Below, piece after piece: positions 59,905-64,000 of a DNA stretch of 64,000 bases (position 1 is the stretch's first letter; each line of letters begins with the position of its first letter). The notes under the pieces were generated by a model, which saw only the letters and a list, made by a program, of their open reading frames with translations, had not been told where the DNA came from and searched no databases. A program made the position numbers and the translations under genes. Source of the DNA: Blasia pusilla (Eukaryota; Marchantiophyta; Marchantiopsida; Blasiales); assembly GCA_050084515.1 (NCBI GenBank), contig CM114274.1:7936001-8000000 (forward strand), read 5' to 3'.

Positions 59905-60119
59905 TTGAAATGCTCGCTCCTGCTCATTCCCCCCAGTGCCACTCGTGATCCACCTTGGTCAGCAAGGTTAGCGGCTTTGTAATCGAACTGAATCCCTTGA
60001 TGTACCACCGATAAAAGTTTGCCAATCCCATGAATGCGCAAACACGGCTCACATCCGTAGGGCGTGGAATGTGTGAGATAGCCTCTACGTTCATCTGCTC
60101 AACACCAAGGTATATTGTA

Positions 60120-60930
60120 TGACCCAAGTACTCAATCTAGTCGTAGAAGAACTTGCACTTGCCTAGATGTAGCTTTAGCCCATGTAATTGCAATTGTCGA
60201 AACACCTCCTCTAGATGTCGCTCATGCTCCTCAACTGTGGCGCTAAAGACTACAATGTCATCAATATAACACCTAGCAAAATCCAGACCAGCCAAGATCC
60301 TATCCATGACCCTCTAAAACTCAACCGGGGCATTCTTTAACCCAAATGGTAAAAACCGCCATTGTTACAAACAATCCTTCCCGTGAGGATCGATGCCCCA
60401 AAATGTCGTCTTCTGTCTGTCCTCCAATCTGATAGGCAGTTGATGGTATCCGGCTCGCAAATCCAATGAATTGAAGACCTTTGCATGACCAATCGCATCA
60501 AAGATCTCCTCAGGGATGGGCATGGCATACCTATCGGACTTTGTCTGCCGATTGATAGGTCGATAATCCCCACACATCCGCCTATCTGTCTAGTTGCCAT
60601 GCACATCCTTCTTGGCGGGCATGACAGTGGCAGATGCATACTCCCCATGCGATATCTCCACTAGTTCTGCTCCGACCAAGTCTTGGCTCCTACTCTGAAT
60701 CAGAGCCCTCTCCATATCACTGTACGTGTAGGGTCGTCAGAAGATCGGCGTATCACTCGACAACTCAGTGCGGATCCCCGGTCCCTTCAACCTACCCAAA
60801 TCCTCCATGCTAAACGCAAAGCATCTCCTATAACTCTTGAGGAACTAATGTATTCGGCGCCGCTCTCCTCCTGTCAACTTAGGGCCGATATCTTGCTCCC
60901 AAGTCTCCATCGTGACTAAGGTAGGACTCT
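60120..60930 (-). pseudogene. G3 reverse transcriptase
   Basis: Motifs: YTYSDMERALIQSRSQDL, SATVMPAKKDVHGN, RRMCGDYRPINRQTKSDRY, FNSLDLRAGYHQLPI, KTTFWGIDPHGKDCL, FLPFGLKNAP, and the catalytic YIDDIVVF (YIDD at 60268-60257). IEYLGHTIYLG follows. About five stops interrupt the frame, several as TAG where G2 has CAG. A methyltransferase-RT linker with TAG stops lies between 61240 and 60930. Confidence 0.85.
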
Positions 60931-61240
60931 CTAGCGCGGGTATCGGTGGTTGCTATGGTGCAACCCCGTCTCGAACAACAATACTTGACCACTCTCCTAC
61001 AGCCAACTGCAAACTCTGATCTCCTCCACATGCAGTGCCCGGAACCACGCTCCATCCTGTGGCTATCATCTCCTGGCGTACCTGCAAAACATCCCAAGAA
61101 GTCCAAGGGTGTCTCTCCCGATCTCCCCTGGTGTGTCAATCTCTTCGAGTCTCAACCCCAGCCATTGCCTCCACCATCTCGGTAGGCATGGGGCTCACCA
61201 ATGCAAACATTGTGATGTGTCGTGATCTCATCTCACGTTT

Positions 61241-62230
61241 CTAAGCCACTCCCAAGCTGAAGATCCATGTCAAGCAGTTTAGGTCCATCGCCTGATCCAA
61301 GACATGGCGGCTTGATGCCTCTGATACTGACGGCACTGCAGTCACTCTTGTGGGAAGTCCCATTGCCCGCTCTCTCTCGTCGGCGTTGGGCTCCACCAAC
61401 CTCTGAACCTGGTCATCCCAAACCAAGCCACGACTGGCCTCCTTGTATGCATAGGAAGCGGAAAAACTCACAAACGTGGGAAAGGATGCCCGCGGCCTGC
61501 CTACCCTGTTGACCACAATCAATGGTGGTCGATCATCGTGCCTCACTGCTTGTGAGCGATGACTTGGATCCAGATTGGAATCCACTAACAAATGGGAGGG
61601 GCGCTCTACTCTCGCATACGCCCTCCGTAACACCGCATGGGACACCAAGTTGGTCCACCATAGACGTTGGCGTTGGGCTCTAGAACCTACACTCGCCGCA
61701 TCCAAGAACACTACTGGGCCAATCCAGGCATGCACCTGATGAGTACTCGTCACCACCCGTGACTTGGAGTCTCCTAAGATCGGCACATTCTCCTGAATGT
61801 AGGCTAGAGAACGAGATTGGTGCTCCTGCAACTACCGTAAGACCCTCAACATCTCCCAAAACAACCTGGACCTAGTGTCAGCCAACCCTTTGCCTCGTCT
61901 AGCACTTGATTGGCCTTGACATGGCCAACCGGCAATGACCAAATCAATGGTCCCTACCCGCTCTAAGTCCTGCGCCCCCAGCAACGAAATATCCCTCGAT
62001 AGAAAACTTTGGTACCCCTATACCGTGGACGCAAATAATAAGTCAAGAAAATGTAGGCATAATTGCGCCTCATGTCGGAGTGAGACGCGCCTCGCAACAT
62101 CATCACTCTCCACATACAGGTACTGTTGTACTCGCACTCGTCCTTGCAAAACAGCAGCTAACACGGTGCTAATCCCTCCAAAGAGATCTAACACTCGAAT
62201 ACCCTCCTCCGAGGTACACCACACAATGAG
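61241..62230 (-). pseudogene. G3 C5 cytosine DNA methyltransferase domain (nearly intact)
   Basis: Motif I: RVLDLFGGIST (LDLFGG at 62191-62174), with YLYVESDD for the cofactor-binding acidic residue. Motif IV: DLVIAGWPCQGQS, with PCQ at 61924-61916, holding the catalytic Cys. Motif VI: YIQENVP (61792-61784). Motif VIII: QRQRLWWTN (61675 on). A variable target-recognition-like segment follows, then EPNADERERAMGLP (61378 on) and a motif X-like DQAMDLNCLTW (61297 on). Only two in-frame TAG stops interrupt it (62018-62020 and 61832-61834). Over the last 93 residues it is about 70% identical to G2 by hand alignment. The reaction is SAM-dependent methylation of cytosine C5. The domain is fused in the pol polyprotein between protease and RT. 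Confidence 0.88.
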
Positions 62231-63061
62231 TGTGGTATCCAAGGGTATCATCGTAGCACTCCCTGCTACCTCGGGTTCCTCAGACCCGTCACCCTCCGAT
62301 GCAAACGCCAGGCTCCACGCGGTCTGCACGTGCTCATTTGCCAATCGTCGAAGCTCCTCAATCAAGCCCCACAACGGCACCTCTCCTTCACGGAATGATG
62401 CGGCTACCATAACACTCCTCTCCATAGAAATGTCAGAAACGGGAGTATCCTGTGCATGGACATGTCCCTCAATCAAATCACTAGGCTGTTGCTCGATCAC
62501 TGCACTTGTGAATCGAACGGGTAATAAGCTAAGGCGCCCATCACCTGAGTGCCATCCTAATCTGTAGGACGCTGACTCCTCCCAATAATCCAGGGAAAAC
62601 CCCATCGGGTATAACACTGCTCCACCAACCAAGACGTCGTAGGACTCTACATCAGTCACTATCACCTTGGCTCGCACCACGGACTCATCTGTAGGATATC
62701 CTAGGTGAATCCTCACCACAACCTCCTGTCGGGTGATATATTGTATGGTACTCGCTCCACCCAAGGATGTCTGTATCCGGAATGGACAACGCTCTACATC
62801 GGCTCTCGTCAAGCCCAATCCTCTGAATGACGCTTTCCCCAACATCAAGGGTTGCGCTCCTGAATCCAACAAGACGCGTTGCGGACTAAAAGCTCTACCT
62901 CCAGGACTCACCAACTGGAAGACCTCTCCTCGGTTATCCAGCAACACAATACCATGAGAAGCCATGGCACGCTCTATTGCGGGTCTAGCGGGCATCTCCG
63001 CCATCCTAGCAGCCGCAGCTTGCCATGAATCAGACGTGGACGGCCCGAGCATCCGCTCCAA
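62231..63061 (-). CDS. G3 aspartic protease and linker to methyltransferase
   Basis: One open frame runs from 63061 through the protease into methyltransferase motif I (stop at 62018). The active site VLLDSGAQPLML is at residues 63-74 (DSGA at 62866-62855). SYDVLVGGAVLYPMGF near residue 140 gives the second half. Residues 160-280 are an acidic linker without a recognised domain. This copy has an intact DSGA triad, unlike G2. In the living element it would cut the Gag-Pol polyprotein and might release the methyltransferase. Confidence 0.75.
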
Positions 63062-63086
63062 TGCAGGTCCATCACCTCCTCTGCAA

Positions 63087-64000
63087 TCACCTCTGAAAGT
63101 GATGGAGGAACTCCAACTCTGCGCTCACATAGTGAACCGGCCAGCCGAAAAGCCTCGGCGGGCGTACCCGCAACGTCATAACATCGGAAGCAGAAAATAA
63201 AGGAGTGCGGTACATAACGATGGCCGCCCCCAACAACGTGCTTGACACATGCCCCTCCTGAGCATCAACAATAGGAGTTGTCGTACTCGCTTCTCCCATC
63301 GTCCTTCGTGCCTGCACACCACCAACATCACCAACTCTCCAGGAACTTTGATGAGGACCCATCGATGGGGTCCTCATCACTTCGGACAACGTGAAAGACT
63401 GAGGAAGCCTAGTCTGTTTACTGGCTTCTCCTCGCTGTGGATCCAACTCTGCAGCTGCTCCATGCGTCACAACTATGGTGGCCTCCATCTGGGCAACCGC
63501 GCACATCCAACCAGAATCCTCCAAATTTTTTGGCTACTCCATATGATGTCGATGCCACGGATCCGGCATCGGGTAATCTCAATGCCATAGGGGAAATCTG
63601 CTCATGTAGCTGTTGTACCTAAGCAGCCATCCTAGCCTCACGTCCGGCGTCTCCCTCGGCGCGTCTAGGTGGTGGTACTCTACCTCCTCCACGGGCAGCT
63701 CCACCACCCTGTCGAGCAACTCTAGCTCCTTGTCCCCCAACGGAACCACCTAGTGCACGATATCTAGGCCCATCCGCACCGGCTACTCGCTCTGGTGCCC
63801 TCTCTGGCCCTCGGTCCGGACGTAACTCAGGATGACCATACCTCTAACAATAGTCACACTGATAACCTCTTGGTGATGCACCATCTCCTCCTCCATGCTG
63901 AGGCACACGTCCATGACCCTGACGAGTGCAATCGCGGTGATGATGGGCTCCACCACATGACCAACAAGTAATAGTAGGCGGCTGCTGCTGAGCCGCATAT
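63087..64000 (-). pseudogene. G3 gag C-terminus with two zinc knuckles
   Basis: Read from 63998 down: CWSCGGAH then HRDC (C-x2-C-x3-H-x4-C), a Gly-rich stretch, and CDYC-stop-RYGHPEL (second knuckle with its last Cys as Arg and a TAG inside). A Gly/Arg-rich tail (RYRALGGSVGG, RQGGGAARGGGR) follows. Downstream frames to 63087 are broken. The order and unusual first-knuckle spacing match G2 27680-27817. Confidence 0.7.

Larger units (their letters stand above)
56888..64000 (-). mobile_element. Gypsy-like element G3, 3' part, best-preserved methyltransferase
   Basis: On the minus strand, from the window end: zinc knuckles (about 63998-63840), protease (DSGA at 62866-62855), C5 methyltransferase (about 62230-61241), reverse transcriptase (about 60930-60120), RNase H (59904-59430), integrase (about 59100-58450), C-terminal module with PHD finger (58332-57844), polypurine tract and S-U-S (57658-56888). 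The 5' end lies outside the window. G3 is inserted in the RT of LINE B. Confidence 0.9.

Noticed and set aside
1-64000. CRISPR array, prokaryotic operon or phage
   Set aside because: No regularly spaced identical repeats, no operon-like packing of frames, and spliced plant-type genes are present.

Overview
This looks like nuclear DNA of a land plant, probably a seed-free one, though I cannot name the species. The reasons are an intact five-exon MED18 gene with short GT-AG introns, a small cysteine-rich membrane-protein gene, and dense nested plant-type retrotransposons and Helitron-like elements. There is no operon structure and I found no rRNA or tRNA gene.

Layout. 1-1553: 3' end of a Ty3/gypsy-like element (G1). 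1554-17164: gene-poor, AT-rich repeat debris with Helitron-like pieces and a degraded terminal repeat. 17165-20535: left arm of a large inverted duplication, carrying a cysteine-rich protein gene. 20536-24668: repeat debris. 24669-34484: a decayed but nearly full-length gypsy-like element (G2). About 35150-37360: a non-LTR element with a restriction-like endonuclease domain (LINE A). 37565-39308: right arm of the inverted duplication, followed by MED18 (39546-41320). 41321-46223: debris. 46224-52110: a full-length but dead Ty1/copia element with a solo LTR nested in gag. 52111-54550: debris. 54551-56887: an AT-rich Helitron-like piece and LINE B, whose reverse transcriptase is cut by G3. 56888-64000: gypsy-like element G3 on the minus strand, running off the window.

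The main discovery is the G family (G1, G2, G3). Its polyprotein reads gag (two zinc knuckles plus an RGG-rich tail), aspartic protease, a C5 cytosine DNA methyltransferase, reverse transcriptase, RNase H, DDE integrase and a C-terminal PHD finger. It therefore carries both a DNA-methylation writer and a probable histone-tail reader. The methyltransferase keeps motif I, the PCQ catalytic loop, ENV, the RxR motif and a motif-X-like end in G3, which has two in-frame stops in that domain. The 3' ends are also unusual: all three have a polypurine tract followed by S-U-S, where S is a direct repeat of 105-137 bp flanking a unit U. G2 has only U at its 5' end, which is the layout of split direct repeats rather than ordinary LTRs.

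Host genes are few: MED18 (complete, 216 aa) and a 119-aa cysteine-rich protein. The inverted duplication that brings them near each other has lost the cysteine-rich gene from the MED18-side arm. Almost everything else is transposon-derived and carries stops and frameshifts, many of which look like C-to-T decay of CAG, CGA and TGG codons. All assignments come from reading motifs by eye; no database search was possible.
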